Assembly: GCA_000493965.1 (NCBI GenBank)
Contig: AWNV01000026.1
Coordinates: 27,157-41,874 of the forward strand
DNA from: Candidatus Aminicenans sakinawicola JGI OTU-1
GTDB taxonomy: Bacteria > Acidobacteriota > Aminicenantia > Aminicenantales > Aminicenantaceae
Direction of reading: 5' to 3'
Length of the DNA: 14,718 bases
The notes below the pieces were generated by a model that worked only from the letters and a program-made list of their open reading frames with translations, ran no database searches and was not told where the DNA came from. Each line of letters opens with the position of its first letter. Position 1 is the first letter of the stretch. Shown in pieces: positions 6,397 through 14,451 of the stretch. Position numbers and translations under genes: made by a program.

Positions 6397-9024
6397 CTAA
6401 ATCAACAAAAGGATATAATCTAAGTTCTCTTTTAGTTTCTTCTTTTTCTTTTCAAGATTGTGGAGGCTGTCTCTGGCTTCCTTAACAATATCTTCCGGGG
6501 CCTTACTCAGAAAATTCTCATTCTGAAGCCTTTTTTCGATTTTTTCTATTTCCCGTTCGACTTTCAACAGCTCTTTCTCCAGGCGCTGTCTTTCATTTTC
6601 AAAGTTGACCAGCCCTTCCTCAACGGGAATTGCAAAGGAGCCGATAACTCCTTTTAGAATTTTCCTGTCCTGTGGAAATTCATTAAAAAGTTCTATGTTT
6701 CTGACATTTGCTGCTGACTGAATATAGGTTTTTACTTCCTCGTTCATATTTAATCCTGCATTAATCTTTACCAATAGATCGATCGCCCTTCCTGGAGCTA
6801 TCTTATTCTCTGCTTTTATGGTCCGAACTTCGGTAATTGCATCCTGAATAACCTTCATATCAGCTTCGACTTTTTTATCTTTCCATGTTTCCTTAACTTT
6901 TGGGAAAGCTGCTGCTGTCAGAGATTTTCCTGCAGATGGAAGATACTGCCATATCTCTTCTGTAACAAAGGGCATGAATGGATGAAGAAGCCTTAATATT
7001 TGATCCAGAACATCCACGAGCACAGCCTGGCTTGTTTGATTCCCCTTTTTGAGGCTCGGCTTGACCAATTCAATGTACCAATCACAGAATTCGTGCCAGA
7101 TGAAGTGGTAGAGTCTGTCTGCTGCCTCATAAAACTTGTATTTCTCCAGGGAATCGTTTAAATCTTCGATTACTCCTGTAAGCCTGCTCCTGATCCATCT
7201 GTCAGCAAGGGTCAGTTCTTCATTTTTTGCCGATAAATTTTCGCTCTCCAGGTTCATCATCACGAAGCGGGAAGCGTTCCATATCTTATTTACAAAAGTT
7301 CGATAGCCTGCCATTCGCTCCTCAGAGAGAGATATATCCATACCTGGAATAGTAAGAGCAGCTATTGTGAATCTTAAAGCATCTGTACCGTACTTTTGAA
7401 TCATTTCAAGAGGATCGATAATATTGCCCTCTGACTTGCTCATTTTCCGCCTTTTAAAATCCCTGACGAGTCCGTTTATAAAAACATGGCGGAAAGGAAC
7501 TTCCTCCATAAATTTCATCCCCATCATGATCATCCTGGCAACCCAGAAGAAGATGATGTCGAATCCTGTGGCCATGAGGTCTGTAGGATAAAATACTTTT
7601 AAATCTTCGGTCTTTTCAGGCCAGCCCATTGTTCCAAAGGGCCAGAGAGCAGAGCTAAACCATGTGTCAAGCACATCTTCATCCTGAGCAAGATTTTTGC
7701 TTCCACATTTATCGCATCTCTCAGGTGTATCCATTACCACATTCACATGAGAACAATCCTTGCAGTACCAGGCAGGGATTCTGTGTCCCCACCACAACTG
7801 CCGTGAGATACACCAGTCATGAATGTTGTACATCCATTCAAAATAGGTCTTGGCCCAATTTGGAGGTATAAATTCGATTTCCCCTTCCTCTACAACTCGT
7901 ATAGCTTCTTTTGCCAGAGGAGCTACTTTAACAAACCACTGCCAGGAAAGATTCGGCTCAATGATGGTCGAACAGCGGTAGCAGTGCCCGACTGCGTGTT
8001 TGTAGTCTTCGATTTTCTCGAGCAGTCCTATCTCTTTCAGCCTAAAGATAATTTTTTCCCGGCATTCGAACCTGTCCAACCCTTTAAATTCTCTCCCGGC
8101 TGATTCAGTCATTCTTCCTAACCCGTCAATTACGATTATCTGCGGAAGGTTATGACTCTTTCCGAGTTCAAAATCGACAGGGTCATGGGCCGGTGTAACT
8201 TTTACTGCTCCTGTCCCAAACTCTCTTTCCACTCTGTCGTCCGTAATGACGGGGATATTTCTGTTTACAATGGGAAGACAGACCTTTTTCCCATGAAATT
8301 TTGCATAACGTTCATCATCCGTATGGACAGCTACTCCTGTGTCACCTAACATTGTCTCAGGCCTTGTTGTGGCTACAGTGATAAAGTCTTTAGAATTCAT
8401 GAGTGGATACTTGATGTAATATAGTTTGCCATCCAGCTCTTTGTGCTCGATTTCGATGTCTGAAAGGACAGTTCCACATTGAGGGCAGCGGTTCACCAGA
8501 TAATAATCCCTGTATATGAGGCCCTCTTTGTAAAGGTCAACAAAAACCTGCCGGACCGTCCTGGAAAATCCCTCATCCATAGTAAACCTCTCCCTTGTCC
8601 AGTCCAGGGAAGCTCCGAGGCTTTTCAATTGGTGCATGATAACTCTGCCGTATTTTTCCTTCCAGTCCCATGCGACTTTTAGGAATTCCTTCCGGCCGAT
8701 TTTTTCCCGCGTTAAGCCTTTCTTGTCCAGGTTTTGTTCTATCACATTGTGAACAGCAATACTGGCATGGTCAGTCCCTGGAAGCCAGAGAACATTGTAT
8801 CCCTGCATCCTACGCCAGCGAACAATAATATCGGGAAGTGTAAAGCAAAGAGCATGCCCCATATGTAAAGAGCCTGTAACATTAGGAGGAGGGAGAACCA
8901 GAGAGAAGGTTTTCTTCGAAGAAGGGACCTCTGGTGTAAACAGTTTTTCTGTGATCCAGAAGCTGGACCATTTTTTTTCGACTGGTTCAGGATTGTATGC
9001 TTTCTCCAGGATTATCTTTTTCAT
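6397..9024 (-). CDS. valS: Valyl-tRNA synthetase
   Basis: 875 residues from ATG 9024. It charges tRNA-Val and proofreads threonine mischarging. The HIGH-class motif is HMGH at 54-57 within PPPNVTGSLHMGHA, and KMSKS is at 527-531. The CP1 editing domain is seen at 219-234 (TTRPETMLGDTGVAVH). Cys pairs at 180/183, 348/351, 421/424 and 437/440 suggest zinc-binding knuckles of the kind found in many ValRS. The last 65 or so residues are a charged coiled coil, the ValRS tRNA-binding arm. A longer frame reaches TTG 9057, but ATG 9024 has AAGGAT six bases upstream and gives the typical N-terminus MKKIILEKAYNPEPVEKKW, so I use that. A receiver-like gene precedes it by 138 bases; I found no T-box in the gap. 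It converges with the DUF2179 gene. Confidence 0.97.
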   Translation of the reverse strand: MKKIILEKAYNPEPVEKKWSSFWITEKLFTPEVPSSKKTFSLVLPPPNVTGSLHMGHALCFTLPDIIVRWRRMQGYNVLWLPGTDHASIAVHNVIEQNLDKKGLTREKIGRKEFLKVAWDWKEKYGRVIMHQLKSLGASLDWTRERFTMDEGFSRTVRQVFVDLYKEGLIYRDYYLVNRCPQCGTVLSDIEIEHKELDGKLYYIKYPLMNSKDFITVATTRPETMLGDTGVAVHTDDERYAKFHGKKVCLPIVNRNIPVITDDRVEREFGTGAVKVTPAHDPVDFELGKSHNLPQIIVIDGLGRMTESAGREFKGLDRFECREKIIFRLKEIGLLEKIEDYKHAVGHCYRCSTIIEPNLSWQWFVKVAPLAKEAIRVVEEGEIEFIPPNWAKTYFEWMYNIHDWCISRQLWWGHRIPAWYCKDCSHVNVVMDTPERCDKCGSKNLAQDEDVLDTWFSSALWPFGTMGWPEKTEDLKVFYPTDLMATGFDIIFFWVARMIMMGMKFMEEVPFRHVFINGLVRDFKRRKMSKSEGNIIDPLEMIQKYGTDALRFTIAALTIPGMDISLSEERMAGYRTFVNKIWNASRFVMMNLESENLSAKNEELTLADRWIRSRLTGVIEDLNDSLEKYKFYEAADRLYHFIWHEFCDWYIELVKPSLKKGNQTSQAVLVDVLDQILRLLHPFMPFVTEEIWQYLPSAGKSLTAAAFPKVKETWKDKKVEADMKVIQDAITEVRTIKAENKIAPGRAIDLLVKINAGLNMNEEVKTYIQSAANVRNIELFNEFPQDRKILKGVIGSFAIPVEEGLVNFENERQRLEKELLKVEREIEKIEKRLQNENFLSKAPEDIVKEARDSLHNLEKKKKKLKENLDYILLLI

Positions 9025-9162
9025 TTTTATCCTTTTTCGTATTCGATATTTTACCAATTTTGCAAATATTTTCCATTATTTTATTGTACTATCTTCACGT
9101 ACATGAAAGGCAGTGCTCCTGTGCGATACTCTCTGTAGATAAAATAGAAAATAGAAGGCGGC

Positions 9163-9720
9163 TTACTTTTTGCCAAGATGGCTTTTGAGATCTGCCAGTA
9201 TTCGAGCCTTGATTCTTTTTTCGAGTTCTCTTTCAACTTGAAAAATCTCCTTTTTTATCAGGTTTTTAACATTGTCATCAAGCTCTACTTTAAATTCAAA
9301 GTCAGAATTTTCTTCCGGGAGTGGTTCCTCTGGAAGCGTTTTTGGATCTTTTTTCGCCCTTATTAATTTCCTGACTGTGCAAGCTAATTTCTCTGAATCG
9401 AAAGGTTCCTGGATTATTTCGTCATACTCGAGTGCAGCCAATTTCTTTTTGTCCGGAACCTCAAAAGCCCTCTTGAGCAAAATAAGCGGGATGTCCATTA
9501 CCTGGCCCTGGTTTTTTAGGGTTTGGCAGACTTCATACCCATCTATTTGTTGGAGCGAAAGATTTAAAACTACAGCATCAGGCTTTATCTTAGCGATGTT
9601 ATTTATTACTTCCGCACCGTCCTTAAAAGGATAAACCTCAAACTCCGGCTCATGGAAAGCAATCTGGACAGCCTTTATTACAGATGAGCTGGTATCTGCG
9701 ATAATTAGTTTATAAGACAT
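9163..9720 (-). CDS. Degenerate receiver-domain protein (pseudo-response regulator) with helical tail
   Basis: 185 residues from ATG 9720; an upstream in-frame TTG at 9732 would add four. Residues 3-122 have the CheY-like pattern: strand 1 KLIIAD with only one acidic residue (Asp9), strand 3 AVVLNLSLQQIDGYEVC, and the end IIQEPF. The phosphoacceptor Asp is Asn53, the switch Thr/Ser after strand 4 is Lys83 (ILLKRAF), and the invariant Lys before Pro is Glu105. Phosphorylation in the usual way is therefore not expected. A Pro/Glu-rich linker (about 126-142) leads to a charged amphipathic helix to the end, a likely coiled coil, with no DNA-binding or enzymatic output domain. It may act as a constitutive protein-protein adaptor. 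Its upstream region is copy B of the repeat element, 39 bases away; valS follows after 138 bases. No kinase gene is nearby. Confidence 0.82.
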   Translation of the reverse strand: MSYKLIIADTSSSVIKAVQIAFHEPEFEVYPFKDGAEVINNIAKIKPDAVVLNLSLQQIDGYEVCQTLKNQGQVMDIPLILLKRAFEVPDKKKLAALEYDEIIQEPFDSEKLACTVRKLIRAKKDPKTLPEEPLPEENSDFEFKVELDDNVKNLIKKEIFQVERELEKRIKARILADLKSHLGKK

Positions 9721-9759
9721 TTCAAAGCTCAAATATTAGCATTTAATAACAACATTTAA

Positions 9760-10017
9760 CCTGAATTATTCATAAATTATGCCGACACCAATATTTATTT
9801 TCCATTATATCTGCCAGTTACGTTGATATTTCTTTCAGCATAACATTTAACTCTTTTACCATACAATTATTTTCCTCTATATCATCGGCATTCTTTACAT
9901 TTCAGGCGAGCCGATCTTACCGCATATGCTGCGTTATAGCCCATTCGTGGTGAAGGACCACAACTTCATGGGCTGTGCCTTGCATCTGCATCAACCTCGA
10001 CTCGTGAATAATCCAGT
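9760..10017 (-). mobile_element. MITE-like inverted-repeat element, copy B (about 258 bp)
   Basis: This copy lies in the opposite orientation to copy A. The end at 9760 begins CCTGAATTATTCATAAATT; the other end reads CTGGATTATTCACGAG from the minus strand, with the outermost base changed. Flanks are TTAA (9756-9759) and TTAG (10018-10021), a 3 of 4 match that could be a worn target duplication. It is highly similar to copy A over the right half and to copy C over the left half. Its left half has the stem AGCCCAT/ATGGGCT with the inner stem GTGGT/ACCAC. It fills most of the gap between dnaE and the receiver gene, with its right-type end 39 bases from the receiver gene's ATG. No conserved reading frame is present. 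Confidence 0.75.
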
Positions 10018-10044
10018 TTAGTTAACATTATTATCTCAAATATG

Positions 10045-10170
10045 TCAATTTGTTTTGAGCGTAAGTTTCTCTAACTGGAATTTAAAATGGGATTCCTGGT
10101 TGCGAAAGGGCAGCAGACAGCATCCATTTGCCATTTTTCGCCCTGATTTTCTGATTATACTAATTCTCAT
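10045..10170 (-). CDS. Doubtful 41-residue ORF downstream of dnaE
   Basis: ATG at 10170 runs to TGA at 10047-10045 in the 282-base gap between element copy B and the dnaE stop. GGAG lies 10 bases upstream of the ATG. The product is basic, with a Cys-Cys pair (MANGCCLLPF) and no membrane segment or family I recognise. Without homologues this is a weak call; the rest of the gap shows nothing but an 11-base direct repeat next to the dnaE stop. Confidence 0.18.
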   Translation of the reverse strand: MRISIIRKSGRKMANGCCLLPFRNQESHFKFQLEKLTLKTN

Positions 10171-10299
10171 GAAAATATAACTCCAGGTTATAGGAAACGG
10201 CTAAAAAGTTGTATTTTATGACTTGCAGTTATAATTTTATTGCAGGTCTTTTTCCATGTTGTCCATGCAGGACAGAAAATATTTAATATGCAGGACAGG

Positions 10300-13200
10300 C
10301 TAATATTCTACAAAAACAGATTCTTCTCCCAAGAGACTCTCAATATTTTTTGTGAGTTTTTCCGAAGGAGAAACACCCTGGATATCTACTGACCGGAGAG
10401 TCAGACGAAAAGAATGGGGTGTCTCAAGCTGAAAAAAGACCGGGCAATTTCCTTGATTTTTATCCAGGATACTTTTTAATTCCTCATAAACTGACTCCTC
10501 AATACCAGGGAGAAAAATCCTGAGAAAAACTCTTTTTGCTAGTTTCTGGAAAGCTTCTGAGAGGGGCATGATTTGAAGTAGATGAACTCTTCGGCTTTCT
10601 CCCTCGCCAAGAAAATTCCCCTTGATCCAGACAAGCAGGTCTTGTCTGAGGTACATATTATATTTATTATAACTCTCGGGGAAAATCACAACCTCAATCT
10701 GGCCGCTCAGATCCTCAAGAATGAAAGTTGCCATTCTCTCATCTTTCTTGGTCTTAAGTGGTTTGATAGAAGAAATAATTCCTGCAATTGTTATTTCATT
10801 ATTAAAATCTTTTTCTTCATCCACCTGGCTTATAGAATGAGAAACAAGCTTATTCAGAATCTTTCCGTATTGGGCCAGTGGATGGCCTGTAATATAGAAC
10901 CCAAGGGCATCTTTTTCATAAGAAAGAAAAAGAGATTCATTCCATTCACTCATTTCCTTTATCTCGGTAGGAATAAGGGGAGGTTCGATCTGTCCACTGC
11001 CGAAAAGCAGGTTTTGCTTCATAGAATTATTTTTCTTGATGTTATGTGCATATTCAATCATCTTATCTATCAGGTGAAAAAGTTGTGACCTCTTCCATCC
11101 TATGGAATCGAAAGCTCCGGATTTTATCAAGTTTTCTATCACTTTCCTGTTTATAACCTTAGGGTCCTCCTCTTGAAAAATATCGAACGGAGAAACAAAT
11201 TTCCCTACCTTTTCCCTTGCCCGAAGAAAAACACGGACTACGCTTTCACCAATATTCTTAATAGCTGAAAGCCCAAATCGGATGTTATTGTTTTCGACAC
11301 TAAAGTGAAAATTGCTCTTATTAATATCAGGCGGGAGCACATTGATCCCCATTTCTTTGCATGTATTAATGTACTTTACTACATGTGAAGTAGCCCCTCT
11401 ATCGGCTTCGGAAGTTAGGAGTGCGGCCAGAAAACAAAGCGGGAAATGGGCTTTAAGATAAGCCGTGCGGTAGGCAAGGTAGGCATATGCAGCACTATGA
11501 GATTTATTAAATCCGTATCCTGCAAAGTACTTTATCTGTTCAAATATCTTAGTGGCTTTAGCCTGGCTTATTCCTTTTTCTTTTGCCCCCTGGATAAATC
11601 TCTTTTTCTGAGATTTCATAACAGAGGTTTTTTTCTTACCCATTGCTTTACGTAAGATGTCGGCCTCGGCCATAGAAAAACCGCCAATTTCCGTAGAGAT
11701 CCTCATAACCTGTTCCTGATAAACTATGAGACCTTTAGTTTCTTTTAAGATAGGTTCTAATTCGGGCAGTTCATAACTGATACGATCTGGATGGTTTTTG
11801 CATTTTATGAATTCATCGGTCATTCCGCTTTTCAATGGACCTGGCCGATAAAGCGCATTCAATGCGATCAAATCACGGAAATTTTCCGGCTTGAAATTTC
11901 TGAGTAAATCCTTCATCCCCCGGCTTTCAAACTGGAAAACTCCATCTGTATTACCTGATTGAAATAAGTTAAAGGTTTTCTTGTCGTTTAATGGGATTGC
12001 ATTAAGGTCTATTGTCGTGCCTCTGTATTTTTTAACGAGATCTATAGTGTCCTGGATCACAGTCAGGTTTCGCAGCCCCAGCAAATCCATCTTTAGGAGG
12101 CCAATGCTTTCAATGTCCTGCATTGGAAATTGTGTTGTAATCTCTCCTTTGACCGATTTGTAAAGCGGCATAAATTCCACAAGGGGTTTTGGTGTAATAA
12201 CTATCCCTGCAGCATGAATGGAGGGATGTCTTACGTGTCCTTCCAATTTTTGAGCTATGGAAAGGAGATTTGCAATTTTAGGTTTTTGATCTCTTAATTC
12301 GCTTATTTGAGGAATTTTCCTTAACGCCCCCTCAATAGTAGCATCCGGCCCGAATTGGGGAATCATCTTAGCAATCTTATCAACTTCCGGGAGGGGAACT
12401 TCCAGAGCTCTCCCAACATCTCTCACTGCCTGACGGGCTGCCATGGTTCCAAAAGTGATGATCTGACAGACGTTTTCCTGTCCATACTTATTCGTGACAT
12501 AGGAAAGGACTTCATCTCTGCGCCGGCCGCAAAAATCTATATCAATATCAGGAAGGGAGATTCTTTCCGGGTTTAAAAACCTTTCAAACAAAAGGTCATA
12601 CTCAATAGGATCTATGTCCGTAATCCCCAAGCTGTAGGCAAGGAGACTTCCTGCTGCCGAACCTCTTCCAGGACCAACAGGAATACCTCTCGATTTTGCT
12701 TCGCGGATAAGGTCCCAGACAGTAAGGAAATACCCTTCAAAACCCATTTCTTTAACCAGTCTTATCTCTTTTTTCAGTCTGTTCTCATATTCCTGAAGCA
12801 CACTTTTATCTGCTCGCTTCTTGATGTACTGCATTCTTTTTTCGAATCCCTTTTTTGCTACTGAATCAAAATATTCTTCCAGAGAAGTCCCATCCGAAAC
12901 TTTGAAGCTGGGAAGGAAATATCCTGAAGAAGGAAAATAAAAATTGCATTTTGTGGCAATTTCAGTTGTATTCTGGATAGCATCAGGGATTTCTTTGAAA
13001 AGTTCTTCCATCTCTTCAGTAGACTTGAAATAAAATTCCTCCGTACCAAAACGAATCCGGTCCTGATCAGTTACTTTTTTATTTGTCTGAACACACAGAA
13101 GAACATCATGGCTTTCTGCATCCTCTTTTCTAAGGTAATGAACGTCATTTGTGGCAACTATCGGAAGAGCTAGTTTTCTGGCGAGCCGAAGAAGAAGAGG

Positions 13201-13767
13201 ATTGATCTCCTTTTGAGGCTTAAGGCCATGGTCTTGTATCTCTATGTAAAAATCTCCCTGTTCAAAGAAGGAGGAATATTCCAGAGCTGCCTCTTCAGCC
13301 TTGTCTTCGAGTCCAAAGACTAAGTTGTAACTAATTTCTCCTTTTAAACATGCAGATAAGGCAATCAACCCATCGCTGTATTCAGCCAACAGCTTTTTAT
13401 CAATTCTGGGTTTATAATAAAACCCTTCCAGATAACTTTTTGTGATAAGTTTACAAAGATTGTTATAACCTTTCTCATTTTTGACAAGTAAGACTAAATG
13501 GTAATGTAAAGGTCCTGCTTTGTTGGGTTTCTTGTCTTTCATGCTGTGAGGAGCGATATAAACTTCACAGCCTAAAATCGGTTTTATCTTTTTCTCTTTT
13601 GCCTGGCTGAAAAAAGTGACCGCTCCAAATATATTTCCATGGTCTGTCAGTGCTACAGCCGGCATATTATAATTATAGGCGGTCTCTACCATGTCGGCGG
13701 TTTTTAAACCCCCGTCCAGGATGCTATATTCAGAGTGATTATGAAGGTGTATAAATGAGGAATGCAT
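10300..13767 (-). CDS. dnaE: DNA polymerase III alpha subunit
   Basis: 1155 residues, the normal DnaE length (E. coli 1160). It is the replicative polymerase. The N-terminal PHP domain keeps a full set of probable metal ligands: His7, His9, Asp18, His43, Glu68, His90, Cys140, Asp208 and His210. The palm has GPGRGSAAGS at 365-374 and PDIDIDF at 406-412, giving catalytic Asp407 and Asp409, with Asp561 (KMDLLGLRNL) as the likely third. QNLLF at 918-922 fits the internal sliding-clamp motif at the expected place. An OB fold follows at about 988-1035 (ITIAGIISSIKPL to GQIEVVIFPESY), then the tau-binding-type C-terminal part. ATG 13767 starts directly before the PHP motif; its ribosome site is weak. 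The gene stands alone, bracketed by copies B and C of the repeat element in inverted orientation. Confidence 0.97.
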   Translation of the reverse strand: MHSSFIHLHNHSEYSILDGGLKTADMVETAYNYNMPAVALTDHGNIFGAVTFFSQAKEKKIKPILGCEVYIAPHSMKDKKPNKAGPLHYHLVLLVKNEKGYNNLCKLITKSYLEGFYYKPRIDKKLLAEYSDGLIALSACLKGEISYNLVFGLEDKAEEAALEYSSFFEQGDFYIEIQDHGLKPQKEINPLLLRLARKLALPIVATNDVHYLRKEDAESHDVLLCVQTNKKVTDQDRIRFGTEEFYFKSTEEMEELFKEIPDAIQNTTEIATKCNFYFPSSGYFLPSFKVSDGTSLEEYFDSVAKKGFEKRMQYIKKRADKSVLQEYENRLKKEIRLVKEMGFEGYFLTVWDLIREAKSRGIPVGPGRGSAAGSLLAYSLGITDIDPIEYDLLFERFLNPERISLPDIDIDFCGRRRDEVLSYVTNKYGQENVCQIITFGTMAARQAVRDVGRALEVPLPEVDKIAKMIPQFGPDATIEGALRKIPQISELRDQKPKIANLLSIAQKLEGHVRHPSIHAAGIVITPKPLVEFMPLYKSVKGEITTQFPMQDIESIGLLKMDLLGLRNLTVIQDTIDLVKKYRGTTIDLNAIPLNDKKTFNLFQSGNTDGVFQFESRGMKDLLRNFKPENFRDLIALNALYRPGPLKSGMTDEFIKCKNHPDRISYELPELEPILKETKGLIVYQEQVMRISTEIGGFSMAEADILRKAMGKKKTSVMKSQKKRFIQGAKEKGISQAKATKIFEQIKYFAGYGFNKSHSAAYAYLAYRTAYLKAHFPLCFLAALLTSEADRGATSHVVKYINTCKEMGINVLPPDINKSNFHFSVENNNIRFGLSAIKNIGESVVRVFLRAREKVGKFVSPFDIFQEEDPKVINRKVIENLIKSGAFDSIGWKRSQLFHLIDKMIEYAHNIKKNNSMKQNLLFGSGQIEPPLIPTEIKEMSEWNESLFLSYEKDALGFYITGHPLAQYGKILNKLVSHSISQVDEEKDFNNEITIAGIISSIKPLKTKKDERMATFILEDLSGQIEVVIFPESYNKYNMYLRQDLLVWIKGNFLGEGESRRVHLLQIMPLSEAFQKLAKRVFLRIFLPGIEESVYEELKSILDKNQGNCPVFFQLETPHSFRLTLRSVDIQGVSPSEKLTKNIESLLGEESVFVEY

Positions 13768-13844
13768 TTTAGTTCTTTTAGTCCATTATTTTAAATCAAA
13801 TTTTAAAATAAAAACAGACATATTTATAAACTAACAGCTACAAA

Positions 13845-13884
13845 CAGGAAGGACGCTTTGCCTCTTTTCCCTTCCTGAAAAGAG
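13845..13884 (-). promoter_or_regulatory. Two overlapping, mutually exclusive hairpins in the dnaE upstream region
   Basis: On the minus strand CTCTTTTC (13884-13877) pairs perfectly with GAAAAGAG (13869-13862) around a 7-base loop. That loop holds most of CAGGAAGG (13877-13870), which can instead pair perfectly with CCTTCCTG (13852-13845). The two stems cannot form together. They lie 78-117 bases before the dnaE start. A TATAAA box lies closer to the gene (near 13823), so it is not known whether the hairpins are in the transcript. They could be a leader switch, a protein site or chance. Confidence 0.3.
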
Positions 13885-13911
13885 ATGCTCATCGTAATAA
13901 TGCGTATCTAG

Positions 13912-14060
13912 CCTGAATTATTCACGAGTCAAGCTTGCTGCAGATGCGAGGCACAGCCCATGAGGTTGTGGTCCTTCACCACGAATGGGCTGTAACGCAG
14001 CATATGCGGTAAGATCGGCTCGTCCAAAGGGTAAAAATTGCTGATAGATTATTTAGATAA
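13912..14060 (+). mobile_element. MITE-like inverted-repeat element, left-end copy C (truncated or internally diverged)
   Basis: It begins CCTGAATTATTCACGAGTC and follows copies A and B closely to about 14033 (AAGATCGGCTCG), then weakly to about 14060, after which likeness is lost. The left flank is CTAG (13908-13911). The stem-loop is perfect here: ACAGCCCAT (13953-13961) pairs with ATGGGCTGT (13985-13993), with the inner stem GTGGT/ACCAC. No right end follows in the window, so this is either a truncated copy or the left end of a longer, different relative. The boundary on the right is approximate. Confidence 0.65.
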
Positions 14061-14322
14061 GATAAATTTGAGGGCATGTCTGCGCTCCACTAAGATTTTT
14101 AACGCCATTTCCTCCCCGATCTTCTCGGCTCTGCCGGAACTCCGCATGTTTATTTTAAGCAGCGCTGTGATGTCCCTCAGCCATAATTAACACCGCACCT
14201 TTAATTATACAATGCTCACACATCCATCAGGCCCGACTTCGGCTGGTTCCCTCGAAGATCGACTCAAAAGGCTTAATCTTCAATGTCGCTTCTTCCATCC
14301 CCTCAAACTCATCTGCTTTACC
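14049..14322 (-). pseudogene. Possible decayed coding region, family not recognised
   Basis: The minus strand holds three short open stretches that read like one protein broken by a stop and a frame change. The first spans 14322-14230 (GKADEFEGMEEATLKIKPFE, then SIFEGTSRSRA) and ends at TGA 14229-14227. The same frame continues WMCEHCIIKGAVLIMAEGHH to TAA at 14157-14155. A different frame gives LLKINMRSSGRAEKIGEEMA and LKILVERRHALKFILSK, ending at TAA 14051-14049, inside the zone where copy C fades. I know no matching family, and short open runs occur by chance, so this is tentative. The rest of 14323-14718 holds no gene I can support. Confidence 0.22.
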
Positions 14323-14451
14323 TTAGGGAAAAGAATGCCGATTATAATTAAGATTAGGTTCAATAAAGAAAGCAACTCTCTTAATTTTGCGAAAAATCAA
14401 GCTGACAAGCAGATTTCATCAAGGTTAAATAAAGGTATCGGTATAATTTCA

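Noticed and set aside
6389..6403. Palindrome GATTTAG-G-CTAAATC over the valS stop
   Set aside because: The loop would be too small for the full stem and no T-run follows on either strand, so it is a poor terminator.
9025..9162. T-box or other riboswitch upstream of valS
   Set aside because: The 138-base gap shows no T-box sequence or terminator/antiterminator pair that I can identify.
10265..10298. Direct repeat ATGCAGGACAG at 10265 and 10288, just after dnaE
   Set aside because: Only two short copies 23 bases apart with no further structure; too little to call an array or binding region.
10582..11088. 168-codon open frame antisense to dnaE
   Set aside because: It lies wholly opposite a well-supported gene, and its composition is that of the reversed dnaE codons; no independent signal.
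14227..14229. In-frame TGA read as selenocysteine, tempting given the SelB relative
   Set aside because: The frame meets TAA 23 codons later, there is no start or clear SECIS hairpin, and the local SelB lacks its GTPase; decay is simpler.
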